A stretch of DNA of 64,000 nt. Origin: Bacillota bacterium. Its GTDB lineage: Bacteria; Bacillota; Clostridia; Acetivibrionales; DTU013. Under the pieces are notes generated by a model. That model saw only the letters and a program-made list of their open reading frames with translations. It was not told where the DNA came from and did no database searches. Below are positions 62,372-64,000 of the stretch, piece after piece. Every line of letters starts with the position of its first letter. Position 1 is the first letter of the stretch. The stretch is taken from NCBI GenBank assembly GCA_023435745.1, contig JAEZMD010000002.1, positions 1 through 64,000 on the forward strand, read 5' to 3'. A program made the translations under genes and the position numbers.

Positions 62372-63658
62372 ATGGGTCAAGTAAGAGTGGATCTGAATTT
62401 TTTAAGCAAAAACAAGAGAATATTAGTGGAATTGTTATCTGCAGCTATAGGGAAGGGTAGATTTTCTCCGGTTTCCCATGCCGACATCGATTGGCCGGGT
62501 GTGTTTGCAGAGGCAAAGAAGCATCAGGTGTTGCCGCTGCTTTATCCGGTGTTGTCTGACTGCGGCTTATGCAGTTGCATTTCTGGGGAGTCTCTGGAGG
62601 AATTGCGAAACGCCAGCTTGTTTGATGGCAAGGAGGAGGAGAGTAAATATTTCAATATCAGAATGATCCTCTCCGGCCTATACAATGCTAACATACCTGT
62701 GATCGTTCTGAAGGGACTGGTGTTAAGGGAACTGTACCCGCATCCATGTTTACGCACCATGACGGATGTTGACCTTTTGGTAAGACCCGAGGATATGGAC
62801 AGGGCCGCAAATGTATTGAAAAAGATGGGATATAGGGCAGACATCGACCAGGATAAACATGCTGCATACACGCATGAATTTTTTTCTGCAATAGAATTAC
62901 ACAGATCGATGGAACCTCTTGGTATGCTCGAAAATTATGACTGCTTTGAAGAGCACGCATGGAAGCATGCAATACCGGTTAATGTCAGCGGAGTGCAGGT
63001 ATTATCATTGGAACGCACTGATAAAATGATTTATTTGGTTATTCATATGGCGTCGCATATAATCAGCAGTGGTTTTGGATTACGACAGCTTTGTGATTTT
63101 GTACTATTCATTGAAGCATACAAGGAAAAGGTGGACTGGTGCAGATTTTATTCCATAATTCAGAACTTGCATTTAGAGAACTTTACAAATGCGGTGTTTG
63201 AAGTGTGTCACAAGTTGTTTGATCTAACATTGCCCTTAAAATGTAACATGAAAGAAAACAATTCTGAACTGGTGGCCAATGATCTCATGATGGATATATT
63301 TGATGCAGGTGTTTTCGGCTTGGATGATAAAGATCGAATAACGGCGAACAGGATGCTGTATTATTCGGGAGGCAGTGAAGCAAAAACTCCAGGCAATAGG
63401 TTGCGCATTTTTGCACAACTTTTCTTTCCAAATGCAGACAAGCTTGATGTAAGATTCGGATATGCCAGAAGATATCCCATTCTTTTACCGGCGGCATGGA
63501 TACATCGGTTCTTCTATAACCTTTTCCGCAGGGATATTGACTTTACAGAAAAAACAGCAGTTTTTACTCCTGCTGCTTCTACCGTGATATATAGCAAACG
63601 CAGTGCATTACTAAAAGAGCTGGGACTGAGCGACAAGCAATCAGGAGGTACTTTATGA
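62372..63658 (+). CDS. Uncharacterised nucleotidyltransferase-fold protein (NTP_transf_5-like)
   Basis: A 428-residue protein. The central part, PVIVLKGLVLRELYPHPCLRTMTDVDLLVRPEDMDRA, carries the GxxL...DxDLLV metal site of the nucleotidyltransferase superfamily, and AIELHRSMEPLG and MIYLVIHMASHIISSGFGLRQLCDFVLF follow as in PF14907-type proteins of polysaccharide and lasso-peptide loci. Their reaction is unknown. The assumed start ATG 62372 lacks a ribosome site and lies in the direct repeat; the first few residues are uncertain. The stop overlaps the next gene as ATGA. Confidence 0.78.
   Translation: MGQVRVDLNFLSKNKRILVELLSAAIGKGRFSPVSHADIDWPGVFAEAKKHQVLPLLYPVLSDCGLCSCISGESLEELRNASLFDGKEEESKYFNIRMILSGLYNANIPVIVLKGLVLRELYPHPCLRTMTDVDLLVRPEDMDRAANVLKKMGYRADIDQDKHAAYTHEFFSAIELHRSMEPLGMLENYDCFEEHAWKHAIPVNVSGVQVLSLERTDKMIYLVIHMASHIISSGFGLRQLCDFVLFIEAYKEKVDWCRFYSIIQNLHLENFTNAVFEVCHKLFDLTLPLKCNMKENNSELVANDLMMDIFDAGVFGLDDKDRITANRMLYYSGGSEAKTPGNRLRIFAQLFFPNADKLDVRFGYARRYPILLPAAWIHRFFYNLFRRDIDFTEKTAVFTPAASTVIYSKRSALLKELGLSDKQSGGTL
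62373..62402 (+). repeat. Direct repeat, right copy
   Basis: Matches 61471-61500 with three mismatches. It covers the first codons of the nucleotidyltransferase gene, so that gene's start may have been rebuilt by the duplication. Confidence 0.8.
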
Positions 63659-64000
63659 AAAAAATAGCGGTTATTGGTATCATTATTTTGATTTCTATTT
63701 CAGTATTGTTCAGAGGGCTTTATTATACCTATGATACAGTTGGTTTTATGGCTGCCATTGCACTTCTGCTGATTTTATACTTTTTCGGCAAGGTGAGCGG
63801 ACGTGAGACGCTTCGGATAAACAAGCTGTATGTGCTGTTGGGGTGCCTGATGATTGCGGCATCATTGCTCAGCTTCACAAAGGCAGTGAACCCGAGGGAA
63901 AATTGGGGGAATGTACTGCTTTATACAGAGCTGCTGGTCATTTTCATTGTGCTCTACGACTATTTTCATGATAAAAAACAGCATTTCATTCAAGCGATGA
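63655..64000 (+). CDS. Membrane protein, 3' end outside window (possible O-antigen ligase-like)
   Basis: The frame begins at ATG 63655, overlapping the previous stop, with AGGAGG 7 bases upstream, and is open to the window edge (115 codons). It has at least four hydrophobic segments in quick succession (IAVIGIIILISISVLF, VGFMAAIALLLILYFF, LYVLLGCLMIAASLLSF, LYTELLVIFIVLYDYF). Topology and context suggest a second Wzy/WaaL-type protein, but too little is visible to be sure. Confidence 0.7.
   Translation, partial: MKKIAVIGIIILISISVLFRGLYYTYDTVGFMAAIALLLILYFFGKVSGRETLRINKLYVLLGCLMIAASLLSFTKAVNPRENWGNVLLYTELLVIFIVLYDYFHDKKQHFIQAM

Overview
The window reads as chromosomal DNA of a Gram-positive anaerobe of the class Clostridia. 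The reasons are an S-layer-homology (SLH) surface protein, strong Shine-Dalgarno sites (GGAGG) with frequent TTG and GTG starts, consensus TTGACA/TATAAT promoters, glycine and c-di-GMP-I riboswitches, YesM/YesN-type two-component genes, MsmX-dependent-type sugar importers and a LoaP/NusG-like gene heading a polysaccharide locus. No rRNA, tRNA, CRISPR array, insertion sequence or phage gene was seen. The species cannot be fixed from the sequence.

Layout. 1-2055: 3' part of an SLH protein. 2090-4225: TrmB-type regulator and diaminopimelate decarboxylase, overlapping by 4 bases and driven by a promoter buried in a perfect palindrome. 4283-4714: small helical protein. 4809-7826: promoter, glycine riboswitch with terminator, class V aminotransferase and phosphoglycerate dehydrogenase (serine/glycine metabolism). 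7845-9090: two c-di-GMP-I riboswitches in series ahead of a secreted transglutaminase-like protein. 9117-19764: a LacI-regulated catabolic block (ABC importer, amidohydrolase, old-yellow-enzyme-type reductase, SDR, fumarate-reductase-like flavoprotein, LUD protein) whose substrate I cannot name; it is the best candidate for an undescribed pathway. 19867-20964: decayed genes (vWA remnant, MsrA with a broken MsrB tail). 20957-23925: minus-strand DUF1015 and chemoreceptor genes.

24081-36229 is an oligosaccharide-use block: a LacI regulator with its operator in front of itself and of a 1149-residue glycoside-phosphorylase-like enzyme, a YesN/YesM two-component pair, and an importer (two permeases and a lipoprotein) without its own ATPase. 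36321-39046 holds PRC-barrel, small, AI-2E-family and Phd-Uma2 fusion genes.

39191 to the right edge is one long polysaccharide locus, all on the plus strand. A LoaP-like antiterminator comes first, followed by a possible terminator. Then come genes for a 4-amino-4,6-dideoxy sugar (PglF/PglE-like), two phosphoglycosyltransferases, glycosyltransferases, UDP-glucose dehydrogenase, Wzy, Wzx, a TupA-like ATP-grasp protein, two deacetylase-fold proteins, the UDP-FucNAc genes capE/capF/capG with a second UDP-sugar dehydrogenase, a LicD-like gene between direct repeats, and an uncharacterised nucleotidyltransferase. The centre (about 44.5-56.8 kb) is visibly richer in A+T than its ends, as expected of an exchanged serotype cassette. 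No chain-length regulator is visible inside the window.

Two genome-level habits stand out: a dispersed GAGAAACGTCCCC-type motif found in genes and spacers from 21 to 37 kb, and in-frame 18-base tandem repeats in three unrelated genes.
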